A stretch of 34,446 bases of DNA from Amycolatopsis thailandensis (GTDB lineage: Bacteria > Actinomycetota > Actinomycetes > Mycobacteriales > Pseudonocardiaceae), in assembly GCF_002234405.1 (NCBI RefSeq), contig NZ_NMQT01000132.1, forward strand, positions 1 to 34,446, written 5' to 3'. Shown here piece after piece: positions 8,079 to 15,487 of the stretch. A program made the translations under genes and the position numbers. The first letter of the stretch is position 1, and each line of letters opens with the position of its first letter. The notes under the pieces were generated by a model. That model was not told the DNA's origin and ran no database searches. It was given only the letters and a program-made list of their open reading frames with translations.

Positions 8079-8091
8079 TAGAGTCGGCTTC
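8079..8091 (+). promoter_or_regulatory. Leaderless-type -10 element of pduO
   Basis: TAGAGT (8079-8084) ends 7 nt before the pduO ATG and no ribosome binding site intervenes. This matches the usual actinobacterial leaderless arrangement (TANNNT, then 6-7 nt, then the start codon). Confidence 0.5.
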
Positions 8092-8664
8092 ATGGTCGTT
8101 CGCATCAACCGCGTGTACACGAAGGTCGGCGACAACGGCACCACGGCGCTCGGCGACGGGTCCCGCGTGCCGAAGACGTCGCCGCGGCTGTCCGCGTACG
8201 CCGACGTCGACGAAGCCAACTCCGTCATCGGGCTCGCGCTCGCGATGGGCGGTCTGTCCGAGGAAATCGCGCAGGTGCTGCGTGGCGTGCAGAACGATCT
8301 TTTCGACGTCGGCGCGGATCTGTGCGCGCCGATCGTGGAAAACCCGCCGTACGAGCCGCTGCGGATCACCGAGCGGTACATCGAGCGGCTGGAAGGCTGG
8401 TGCGACGAGTTCAACGAGCGCGTGCCGAAGCTGACGTCGTTCATCCTGCCGGGAGGCACCCCGGGGGCGGCGTTCCTGCACCAGGCCCGCACGGTCGCGC
8501 GGCGGGCGGAGCGTTCCGGCTGGGCACTGTTCGAGGCCGAGCAGGCCGCGACCAACCAGCTGGCGATCAAGTACCTGAACCGGCTTTCGGACCTGCTGTT
8601 CATCCTGTCGCGTCTGGCGAACCCGGACGGCGACATCCTGTGGCAGCCCGGCGGCGCGAGCTGA
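8092..8664 (+). CDS. pduO: ATP:cob(I)alamin adenosyltransferase, PduO type
   Basis: This enzyme attaches the adenosyl group of ATP to cob(I)alamin to make adenosylcobalamin. The protein has 190 aa, normal for the PduO family. The ATP-binding segment TKVGDNGTTAL is at residues 10-20, the ARRAERSGW motif around 136-144 and LNRLSDLLF at 162-170, all as expected. The open frame runs far upstream, but only the part from ATG 8092 is protein-like, and that ATG sits behind a leaderless -10 element. The product would supply cofactor to the mutase MeaA. The gene is divergent from murA, the same arrangement as in mycobacteria. Confidence 0.93.
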   Translation: MVVRINRVYTKVGDNGTTALGDGSRVPKTSPRLSAYADVDEANSVIGLALAMGGLSEEIAQVLRGVQNDLFDVGADLCAPIVENPPYEPLRITERYIERLEGWCDEFNERVPKLTSFILPGGTPGAAFLHQARTVARRAERSGWALFEAEQAATNQLAIKYLNRLSDLLFILSRLANPDGDILWQPGGAS

Positions 8665-8675
8665 CCGACGCGACT

Positions 8676-8709
8676 CGGCACCGGGTCGCGAGATCGCATC
8701 CCGGTGCCG
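8676..8709. terminator. Hairpin between convergent pduO and small ORF
   Basis: A perfect 10-bp inverted repeat, CGGCACCGGG/CCCGGTGCCG with a 14-nt loop, starts 11 nt after the pduO stop. It lies between two convergent reading frames and so could terminate both. There is no T-tract. Confidence 0.5.
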
Positions 8710-8730
8710 GATCGTGTGAGGGGGCCGGGT

Positions 8731-8883
8731 TCAGCCCTGTTCCTGTGCCGCCCAATAACGCTCGAGGTCGACGTCGGGCGTGCCGTCCTTGCCCGGGTCG
8801 ATCGCCTTCATCGTGATCGTGTCCTCCAGGGACACGGACTCGGAAAGGTGGCTCCAGCGGTTCGTGTCCTCGCTCTGAGTCAT
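8731..8883 (-). CDS. Small hypothetical protein (50 aa)
   Basis: A 50-codon frame runs from ATG 8883 to TGA and encodes an acidic soluble peptide ending in DLERYWAAQEQG. I do not recognise a family. The frame stays open upstream to 9108, but that part runs through an inverted repeat and is not credible coding sequence. A TATTCT hexamer ends 6 nt before the ATG, a good leaderless promoter arrangement, and this is the main support for the short start. It sits between aroA and pduO, in the part of the block that differs from the mycobacterial order. Confidence 0.55.
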   Translation of the reverse strand: MTQSEDTNRWSHLSESVSLEDTITMKAIDPGKDGTPDVDLERYWAAQEQG

Positions 8884-9027
8884 GGAGCGAGAATAGACGC
8901 GGATCACGTCCGAAGCCGGGTAGAAATGCCGTTCGGTGAAGATCTCATGTTCGCTTCCGGTCCCCAGGCGGAGTTCGGATCGACTCCCGGACCGGCCGGT
9001 GCGCTCGCCCTCGGCGCGACAACGCTT

Positions 9028-9080
9028 TCCGTGAAGGCCCCCTTCACTACCTTCAAGGTAGGAAAGGAGGCCTTCACGGA
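9028..9080. repeat. Imperfect inverted repeat downstream of aroA
   Basis: Two 24-nt arms (9028-9051 and 9057-9080) with three mismatches surround a 5-nt loop. The sequence is close to the perfect repeat at 21182-21234, so this looks like a decayed copy. It starts 45 nt after the aroA stop, consistent with a 3'-end role. The left arm keeps its internal palindrome (GTGAAGG-CCC-CCTTCAC), and the right arm has lost it. Confidence 0.85.
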
Positions 9081-9101
9081 CAACGCCGCCGCACACCCGC
9101 G

Positions 9102-9124
9102 ACCGCACTCAGAGGACGAAACGC
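9102..9124 (-). repeat. Half copy of the prmC 3'-end element, directly after aroA
   Basis: The 23 nt immediately following the aroA stop codon (one base between) match 22 of 23 positions of the element just after the prmC stop (23400-23422). The shared core is GCGTTTCGTCCTCTGA. Here the complementary second arm is absent. Confidence 0.75.
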
Positions 9125-9125
9125 G

Positions 9126-10361
9126 TCAGAGGCCCCAGGAGCTCCGCAGGGATGCCAGGGCGTCGTGGAAACCGGGGAAGGTCTTCTTCACGCACCCCGG
9201 GGCGTCCAGCGTGATCCCCGGCGTACGCAACCCGGCGACGCTGAACGCCATCGCGATCCGGTGATCGCGCCGGCACTTCACCAGGGCCCCCGTGGGCACC
9301 CCTGGCCGGATCTCGATCCAATCCCGCCCCGTCTCGACCTGGACGCCCATCGCGCGCAGGTTCTCCTCGCACGCGGCGAGCCGGTCGCATTCCTTGATCC
9401 GGGTGTTGTACACGTCTTCGATCCGCACCGGCCCGTCCGCGAACGGCGCGATGGCCGCGAGCGTCGGCACGGTGTCGGAGATGTCGCGCATGTTCACGGT
9501 GACGCCGCGCAGCCCGCCCGTACCGGTCACGGTGACGGCGTCGGGGCCGATCTCGACGTCCGCGCCCATCTGCCGCAGGACCTCGACGAAGGCCAGGTCC
9601 CCTTGCAGGGCGCCTTCACCCAGGCCCGGCACGGTCACCGAGCGCCCGGTCAGGGCCGCCGCCGCGAAGAAGTAGCTCGACGTCGACGCGTCGGGCTCGA
9701 TCTCGTAGCGGCACGCCCGGTACGGCGTGGGCGGCACGACGAACGTGTCGCCGTCCCGGACGACCTCGACGCCGAAGCGCCGCATCATCGCGATGGTGAT
9801 CTCGACGTAGGGCACCGAAACGAGGTCGGTGACGGTGATCCGCAATCCCTCGGCGGTCAGCGGCCCGACCAGCAGCAACGCGGTCAGGAACTGCGAGGAG
9901 AGCCCCGCGTCGAGCGTCAGTTCGCCACCCTTGATGCCGGCGGCCCGCACCACCAGCGGATGGTGCCCCGGCGAGCCTTCGAAGGTGAGGTCGACGCCCA
10001 GTTCGAGCAGCGCGTCGGTGAGCGGCCCCAGCGGCCGGGCACGCATCTGCTCGGACGCGTCGAAGCGGAAGGTTCCGTGCCCGGCGGCGGCCAGGGCGGG
10101 CAGGAAGCGCGCGGTGGTGGCACCGTCACGGCAGAAGACGTCGGCGCTGTCGGCGGCGGGGCCTTCGGGCCTGCCGGAGATGGTCCACTCCGCATCGGAA
10201 CGGGACACCTGATAGCCGAGCTTGAGGAGGCCTTCGGCGAAGCCCTCGGAGTCGTCCGAACGCAGCGGCCTGCTCAACACGGTCGTGCCGTGGGCGGCGG
10301 CCGCGAGGAACAGGCCTCGGGCGGTGATCGACTTCGAACCGGGGATGTCGACGATGGTCAC
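9126..10361 (-). CDS. aroA: 3-phosphoshikimate 1-carboxyvinyltransferase (EPSP synthase), divergent
   Basis: This is the sixth enzyme of the shikimate pathway, condensing PEP with shikimate-3-phosphate. It has 411 aa, slightly short but complete. Aligned by eye to E. coli AroA, the key residues are present: Lys and Arg of GSKSITAR (8-15), Arg of MRARP, SSQ, Ser of LVSVPY, Asp of SDTVPT, Lys/Glu/Arg of RIKECDR, HR of DHRIA and Lys of KKTFP. The usual GNAGTAMRP loop reads RDGATTARF (78-86), placing Ala81 at the position of Gly96, whose change to Ala is known to lower glyphosate binding. The gene is inserted in an otherwise mycobacterial-type order, so it may be a second copy. The genome's canonical aroA would lie elsewhere. 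Confidence 0.85.
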   Translation of the reverse strand: MTIVDIPGSKSITARGLFLAAAAHGTTVLSRPLRSDDSEGFAEGLLKLGYQVSRSDAEWTISGRPEGPAADSADVFCRDGATTARFLPALAAAGHGTFRFDASEQMRARPLGPLTDALLELGVDLTFEGSPGHHPLVVRAAGIKGGELTLDAGLSSQFLTALLLVGPLTAEGLRITVTDLVSVPYVEITIAMMRRFGVEVVRDGDTFVVPPTPYRACRYEIEPDASTSSYFFAAAALTGRSVTVPGLGEGALQGDLAFVEVLRQMGADVEIGPDAVTVTGTGGLRGVTVNMRDISDTVPTLAAIAPFADGPVRIEDVYNTRIKECDRLAACEENLRAMGVQVETGRDWIEIRPGVPTGALVKCRRDHRIAMAFSVAGLRTPGITLDAPGCVKKTFPGFHDALASLRSSWGL

Positions 10362-10390
10362 GGCGCGAGCATACGGGCTGCTCGAACGGC

Positions 10391-10474
10391 GATCACGCGT
10401 GATCAGACGGACGACACGCGTGATCAGAGGCGCGACACGCGTGCTTGAAGACGGGACACGCGTGCTTGAAGGCG
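10391..10474. repeat. Four-copy 21-bp tandem repeat with CACGCGTG palindromes
   Basis: Four consecutive units start at 10391, 10412, 10433 and 10454, each exactly 21 bp. Each contains the 8-bp palindrome CACGCGTG (at 10394, 10415, 10436 and 10457). The first copy extends to a 14-bp perfect palindrome, GATCACGCGTGATC. The array starts 30 nt upstream of the aroA start codon and ends 4 nt before the DUF2550 gene's stop codon. A 21-bp period puts all copies on the same face of the DNA helix, as expected for cooperative protein binding. Confidence 0.9.
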
Positions 10475-10478
10475 GAAC

Positions 10479-10913
10479 TCAGGAAGCGCGCGGGAGGCGA
10501 CGCCCCGGAGGAGCGGATTCGAGCCAGGAAAGAAAGCCCGTGAGGGCACCGGGACCCATCGCGATCTCGATCGCCTCCTGCGTGGCGGACTCACACCGCA
10601 GGACGATCGAACCTTCGGGGACGGCGTACGCCTCCGTGCCGGAGGGGTCGCGCCGGTCCGCGATCTCCATGCTCTCCCGCTGGAAGACCCGGTCCGGGCC
10701 GGTCCGCAGGCTCCACACCCGGAACCAGACGAACTCGTCGCCCTCGTAGCGGCCCAGCCCCAGATGCCAGCTGGACCGCGCCTCGTCCGGACGCCACCGC
10801 AGCGCGACGCTCACGCCACCACCGCGGCGCATCCGGACCCATCGCAGCGAATACCAGGCCACGACGACGGCCAGGACGGTCAGGGCCCCGAGAACTCCCA
10901 CTGCGATTTCCAC
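10479..10913 (-). CDS. DUF2550 family membrane protein
   Basis: This is a 144-aa protein with a single N-terminal membrane helix (about residues 3-22), then a basic turn (RWVRMRRGG) and a cytoplasmic beta-rich domain. It corresponds in position and sequence type to Rv1312 of M. tuberculosis, directly downstream of atpC. Function is unknown. The GTG start at 10913 is 25 nt after the atpC stop, so it is probably the last gene of the atp transcript. Aromatic and basic residues alternate in the segment DEFVWFRVWSLRTG. Confidence 0.85.
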   Translation of the reverse strand: MEIAVGVLGALTVLAVVVAWYSLRWVRMRRGGGVSVALRWRPDEARSSWHLGLGRYEGDEFVWFRVWSLRTGPDRVFQRESMEIADRRDPSGTEAYAVPEGSIVLRCESATQEAIEIAMGPGALTGFLSWLESAPPGRRLPRAS

Positions 10914-10938
10914 GGCCCGGCCCCTGCCCGTCGCCCGG

Positions 10939-11304
10939 TCAGACCGACTGACCGGCCGCGCGAAGCTGGGCGGTCGCCCTAGCCCGCTCTTGCTCGTCTT
11001 CGCCGCCGAGCGCCTTCTTGGCCGCCTCGACGTCGATCTCGTCCGAGAGCTCGGCGCTCTCGGCGAGGATGCTCACGCCGGTCGCGGTGACCGACAGGAA
11101 CCCGCCGTGCACCGCGGCACACACGGTCTCGCCGTCCGTGGTCGTCACCTTCACGACGCCACCCTCGACGAGCTGGCCCAGAACCGGCTCGTGACCGGCC
11201 ATGATGCCGATCTCGCCCTCGGTGGTCTGAGCCACCACGAACGTGGCGGTACCGGACCAGAGACGGCGCTCGACGGCTACCAGCTCGACAGAAATCTCAG
11301 CCAC
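10939..11304 (-). CDS. atpC: ATP synthase F1 subunit epsilon
   Basis: This is the central-stalk subunit of F1 that couples rotation and can inhibit ATP hydrolysis. It has 121 aa from the GTG at 11304, which follows a purine-rich ribosome binding site (GGGAAG). The frame continues 30 nt further upstream to another possible start, but that would add a non-homologous N-terminus. The beta-sandwich hallmark GEIGIMAGHEP is at about residues 31-41. The C-terminal helical part is present but short, as in other actinobacteria. It is separated from atpD by 114 nt, the longest gap inside the operon after atpB-atpE-type spacers. Confidence 0.95.
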   Translation of the reverse strand: MAEISVELVAVERRLWSGTATFVVAQTTEGEIGIMAGHEPVLGQLVEGGVVKVTTTDGETVCAAVHGGFLSVTATGVSILAESAELSDEIDVEAAKKALGGEDEQERARATAQLRAAGQSV

Positions 11305-11371
11305 GTAGCTTCCCTTCACCTCAGGTGCTGGCACCGAGTGTAATAGTCAAGGTTCCCTGTATGCGAACGAC

Positions 11372-11402
11372 GGGACCAGCGTCCACAGTAGACACTGATC
11401 CC
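11372..11402 (-). promoter_or_regulatory. RNA-strand-specific hairpin between atpD and atpC
   Basis: On the transcribed (minus) strand the segment folds into a 12-bp stem with a 7-nt loop and no mismatches, counting two G-U pairs. Read as plus-strand RNA the same two positions would be A-C mismatches. That asymmetry suggests selection on the atp mRNA. It begins 16 nt after the atpD stop. No U-tract follows, so processing, stabilisation or partial attenuation is more likely than full termination. Confidence 0.5.
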
Positions 11403-11418
11403 GCCGCTCATCGGAACA

Positions 11419-12846
11419 TCACTTCTTGGTGATTTCCTTGTACTTCTTCTCGAGGTCTTCGAGGCCACCGATACCCAGGAACGCCTGCTCCGGGTAGTGG
11501 TCGAAGTCGCCCTTGGTGATGCGGTCGAAGGACTCGATGGTCTCCGACAGCGGCACGGTCGAGCCCGGGATCTGCGTGAACGCCTCGGCGACCAGCATGT
11601 TCTGCGACAGGAACCGCTCGATGCGGCGCGCGCGCTGAACGGTCAGCTTGTCCTCTTCCGACAGCTCGTCCATACCGAGGATCGCGATGATGTCCTGCAG
11701 TTCCTTGTACTTCTGCAGGATCCGGATGACCTCGGAGGCCACGCGGTAGTGGTCCTCACCGACGATGGCCGGGTCGAGAATGGTCGATGTCGACGCCAGC
11801 GGGTCCACCGCCGGGAAGATGCCCTTCTGGAACACGCCACGCGAAAGCTCCGTGGTGGCGTCCAGGTGGGCGAACGTCGTCGCCGGGGCCGGGTCGGTGT
11901 AGTCGTCCGCGGGGACGTAGATCGCCTGCATCGAGGTGATCGAACGACCACGGGTCGAGGTGATCCGCTCCTGGAGCTGACCCATCTCGTCGGCCAGCGT
12001 CGGCTGGTAACCCACGGCCGAAGGCATGCGGCCCAGCAGGGTCGACACCTCGGAACCGGCCTGGGTGAACCGGAAGATGTTGTCGATGAAGAGCAGCACG
12101 TCCTGGTTCTGCACATCGCGGAAGTACTCCGCCATGGTCAGCGCGGACAGCGCGACCCGCATACGGGTGCCCGGCGGCTCGTCCATCTGGCCGAAGACGA
12201 GGGCGGTGTCGTTGATGACGCCGTCCTCGGACATCTCCAGGAAGAGGTCGTTGCCCTCACGGGTGCGCTCGCCGACACCGGCGAACACCGAGGTACCACC
12301 GAAGTTCCGGGCGACACGGGTGATCATCTCCTTGATGAGCACCGTCTTGCCGACGCCGGCACCGCCGAACAGGCCGATCTTGCCACCCTCGACGTACGGG
12401 GTCAGCAGGTCGACGACCTTGAGGCCGGTCTCCAGCATCTTCGTCTTGCCTTCGAGCTGGTCGAAGGAAGGCGGGTTGCGGTGGATGCCCCAGCGCTCGA
12501 GGTCCTCGCCGTAGCCGGGCTCGTCGAGGCACTCGCCGAGCGCGTTGTAGACGTGGCCCTTGACCTTGTCGCCGACCGGCACCGTGATGGGGCCGCCGGT
12601 GTCGGTCACCTCGGCACCACGCACCAGGCCGTCCTGCGGCTGGAGCGAAATGGTGCGGACGAGGTTGTCACCGAGGTGGCTGGCGACCTCGAGGGTCACC
12701 GTCTTGCGCAGCTGCTCGAACTCGATTTCGACCTTAAGCGCGTTGAACTGGTCGGGAACGGCACCGCGCGGGAATTCGACGTCGACGACCGGGCCGGTCA
12801 CCGAGACGATGCGCCCCTTGGCACGCGGGGTTTCAGTACTGGTCAT
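11419..12846 (-). CDS. atpD: ATP synthase F1 subunit beta
   Basis: This is the catalytic subunit of F1 (475 aa), binding and interconverting ADP and ATP. The Walker A loop GGAGVGKT lies near residues 160-167, followed by the catalytic glutamate in GVGERTREGND and Walker B VLLFIDNIFRF. The DELSEED-type lever is present as DELSEED, in the sequence GMDELSEEDKL. Length and motifs are normal. The start ATG overlaps the atpG stop as TGATG, which implies coupled translation. Confidence 0.98.
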   Translation of the reverse strand: MTSTETPRAKGRIVSVTGPVVDVEFPRGAVPDQFNALKVEIEFEQLRKTVTLEVASHLGDNLVRTISLQPQDGLVRGAEVTDTGGPITVPVGDKVKGHVYNALGECLDEPGYGEDLERWGIHRNPPSFDQLEGKTKMLETGLKVVDLLTPYVEGGKIGLFGGAGVGKTVLIKEMITRVARNFGGTSVFAGVGERTREGNDLFLEMSEDGVINDTALVFGQMDEPPGTRMRVALSALTMAEYFRDVQNQDVLLFIDNIFRFTQAGSEVSTLLGRMPSAVGYQPTLADEMGQLQERITSTRGRSITSMQAIYVPADDYTDPAPATTFAHLDATTELSRGVFQKGIFPAVDPLASTSTILDPAIVGEDHYRVASEVIRILQKYKELQDIIAILGMDELSEEDKLTVQRARRIERFLSQNMLVAEAFTQIPGSTVPLSETIESFDRITKGDFDHYPEQAFLGIGGLEDLEKKYKEITKK

Positions 12847-13784
12847 CAGTCATCACTTCCTGCTGCGGTCAGCGCGTTCGCGCCACCGACGATTTCGGAG
12901 ATCTCCTGGGTGATCTGCGCCTGGCGGGCCTGGTTCGCCTCCCGCGTCAGCGTGTTCACCAGCTCGTTCGCGTTGTCCGACGCCGCCTTCATCGCGGTAC
13001 GGCGGGCAGCGAGTTCGGACGCGGCCGACTCGAGCATCGCCGCGAAGATCCGCGTGTTGATGTACTTCGGCAGCAGCGCGGAGAGCAGCTTTTCGGCACT
13101 GGGCTCGAACTCGTAGCTCGGGAGCAGGCTTTCGGGCTTCTCCTCGCCGTCCTCGGTGTACTCGACCTCGAGCGGCGCGACACGCTTGGCTGTCGGACGC
13201 TGGGTGAGCATCGAGACGAACTCGGTGTAGACGACGTGGATCTCGTCGACACCCAGGATGCCGTCGGCGTTGCCCGCCTCGTCGTCGGCGCCGTTCAGGA
13301 ACGACTCGACGAGGAGTTCACCGGCGGCCGAGGCGTTGACGTAACCGGGCTGGTCGGAGAAACCCGTCCAGCCTTCGGTCACGTCGCGGCCGCGGAACCG
13401 GTAGTAGCTCAGGCCCTTGTTGCCGGTCACGTACAGCACCGGCTCCTTGCCCTGCTCGCGCAGCAGCGCGAGGAGCTCCTCGGTCGCCTTCAGCACGTTG
13501 GAGTTGTACCCACCGCACTGACCCTTGTCGCTGGTGATCACGAGGACCGCCGCGCGCTTCGGGTTGGCGCGCTCGACCAGCAGCGGGTGGTCGAGGTTGG
13601 CCGAGGCGCCGGCCAGGGCCGAGAGCACGTTCGTGATCTCGTCGGAGTAGGGCCGGGACGCCGCGACCTTCGCCCGCGCCTTGGTGATGCGCGCGGTCGC
13701 GATGAGCTCCATCGCCTTGGTGATCTTGCCGATGGACTTGGTCGCCTTGATACGCGACCGGAGTTCTCGGAGTTGTGCGGCCAT
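12846..13784 (-). CDS. atpG: ATP synthase F1 subunit gamma
   Basis: This is the rotating central shaft of F1 (312 aa). The N-terminal helix starts MAAQLRELRSRIKATKSIGKITKAMELI by frame and is strongly conserved; the matching C-terminal helix contains AMKAASDNANELV. An insertion-rich middle region (DDEAGNADGILGVDEIH) is consistent with the longer gamma subunits of actinobacteria. It lies 11 nt after atpA and overlaps atpD by one base. Confidence 0.97.
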   Translation of the reverse strand: MAAQLRELRSRIKATKSIGKITKAMELIATARITKARAKVAASRPYSDEITNVLSALAGASANLDHPLLVERANPKRAAVLVITSDKGQCGGYNSNVLKATEELLALLREQGKEPVLYVTGNKGLSYYRFRGRDVTEGWTGFSDQPGYVNASAAGELLVESFLNGADDEAGNADGILGVDEIHVVYTEFVSMLTQRPTAKRVAPLEVEYTEDGEEKPESLLPSYEFEPSAEKLLSALLPKYINTRIFAAMLESAASELAARRTAMKAASDNANELVNTLTREANQARQAQITQEISEIVGGANALTAAGSDD

Positions 13785-13795
13785 GGACTACCAGC

Positions 13796-15433
13796 TCACT
13801 TCTTCGGCGCGGGCTTGTTGACCTTGACGGTCTCCTGCCCGACCTTCTCGGCGTCCATCGCGTCGGAGACCTCGACCAGGCTCTTGCCCTCGGAGGTGGT
13901 GAACTCCTTCTTGAACTCGTTCACCGCGTCGACCAGCCCGGAAGCGGTCTCCTTGGAGAACTTGCCCGACTCGCGGATGTCCTTGAGGAGCTCTCCGTGC
14001 TTGCGACGCGCGGAGTCGACGAACTCGTCGCGGAAGCGACGCACGTCCTCGGTCGGGACCGTGTCGAAGTGACCGTTCGTGCCGAGGTACACCGTGACGA
14101 CCTGCTCCTCGACCGGGATCGGGGAGTACTGCGGCTGCTTGAGCACCTCGTACAGGCGGGCACCGCGCTCGAGCTGCGCCTTCGACGCGTCGTCGAGGTC
14201 CGAGGCGAAGGCCGCGAAGGCCTCCAGCTCGCGGTACTGCGACAGGTCGATACGGAGCGAACCCGAAACGTCCTTCATCGCCTTGACCTGCGCGGCACCA
14301 CCCACGCGGGAAACCGAGATACCCACGTCGATGGCCGGGCGCTGACCGGCGTTGAACAGGTCCGACTGGAAGAAGCACTGACCGTCGGTGATCGAGATGA
14401 CGTTGGTCGGGATGTAGGCCGACACGTCGTTCGCCTTGGTCTCGATGATCGGGAGACCGGTCAGCGAGCCCGCGCCCAGCTCGTCCGAGAGCTTGGCGCA
14501 ACGCTCGAGGAGGCGGGAGTGCAAGTAGAAGACGTCGCCGGGGAAGGCTTCACGGCCCGGCGGGCGACGCAGCAGCAGCGAGATCGCGCGGTAGGCGTCG
14601 GCCTGCTTCGTCAGGTCGTCGAACACGATGAGGACGTGCTTGCCCTCGTACATCCAGTGCTGGCCGATGGCCGAGCCGGTGTACGGCGCGATCCACTTGA
14701 AGCCGGCGGAGTCCGACGCGGGGGCCGCGACGATGGTGGTGTACTCCATCGCGCCGGCGTCCTCGAGGGACTTCTTCACCGCGGCGATCGTGGAGCCCTT
14801 CTGGCCGACCGCGACGTAGATGCAGCGAACCTGCTTCTTCGGGTCGCCGGTCTCCCAGTTGGCCTTCTGGTTGATGATCGTGTCCACCGCGACGGCCGTC
14901 TTACCGGTCTTGCGGTCACCGATGATCAGCTGGCGCTGGCCGCGGCCGATCGGGGTCATCGCGTCGATCGCGGTGATACCGGTCTGGAGCGGCTCGGCCA
15001 CCGGCTGGCGCTCGACCACCGAAGCGGCCTTGACCTCCAGCGGACGACGCTCGGTGGTCTCGATCTCGCCGAGGCCGTCGATCGGGGCGCCCAGCGGGTT
15101 CACGACGCGGCCGAGGTAGCCCTCGCCGACCGGAACCGACAGGACCTGGCCGGTCCGCTTGACCTGCTGGCCTTCGACGACGGTCTCGAAGTCACCGAGG
15201 ATCGCGGCACCGATGGAGCGCGCGTCCAGGTTCAGCGCGACACCGAGGACCCCGCCGGGGAACTCGAGCAGCTCGTTGGCCATCGCCGAGGGAAGACCCT
15301 CGATGTGGGCGATACCGTCACCGGCGTCGACGACGACGCCGACCTCTTCCCGGCTCACGTCCGGGGCGTAACTCGAGACGTAGTTCTCGATCGCGCTACG
15401 GATCTCATCCGAGGAGATCGTCAGCTCCGCCAT
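13796..15433 (-). CDS. atpA: ATP synthase F1 subunit alpha
   Basis: This is the non-catalytic nucleotide-binding subunit of the F1 hexamer (545 aa). The P-loop GDRKTGKT is at 172-179. The length exceeds the E. coli protein by about 30 residues because of a Lys/Glu-rich C-terminal extension, as in mycobacterial AtpA, where that extension is known to suppress ATP hydrolysis. The ATG at 15433 is 54 nt downstream of the atpH stop codon, and the ribosome binding site is only moderate. Confidence 0.98.
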   Translation of the reverse strand: MAELTISSDEIRSAIENYVSSYAPDVSREEVGVVVDAGDGIAHIEGLPSAMANELLEFPGGVLGVALNLDARSIGAAILGDFETVVEGQQVKRTGQVLSVPVGEGYLGRVVNPLGAPIDGLGEIETTERRPLEVKAASVVERQPVAEPLQTGITAIDAMTPIGRGQRQLIIGDRKTGKTAVAVDTIINQKANWETGDPKKQVRCIYVAVGQKGSTIAAVKKSLEDAGAMEYTTIVAAPASDSAGFKWIAPYTGSAIGQHWMYEGKHVLIVFDDLTKQADAYRAISLLLRRPPGREAFPGDVFYLHSRLLERCAKLSDELGAGSLTGLPIIETKANDVSAYIPTNVISITDGQCFFQSDLFNAGQRPAIDVGISVSRVGGAAQVKAMKDVSGSLRIDLSQYRELEAFAAFASDLDDASKAQLERGARLYEVLKQPQYSPIPVEEQVVTVYLGTNGHFDTVPTEDVRRFRDEFVDSARRKHGELLKDIRESGKFSKETASGLVDAVNEFKKEFTTSEGKSLVEVSDAMDAEKVGQETVKVNKPAPKK

Positions 15434-15487
15434 TTCAATCCCGCTCTCGCTTCGTTCGTGCCAGTGTGCAAAGTCGTTGTTAGGGGG

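Noticed and set aside
8884..9108. N-terminal extension of the 50-aa gene to a start at 9108
   Set aside because: It passes through the inverted repeat at 9028 and lacks protein-like sequence; the leaderless promoter supports the short start.
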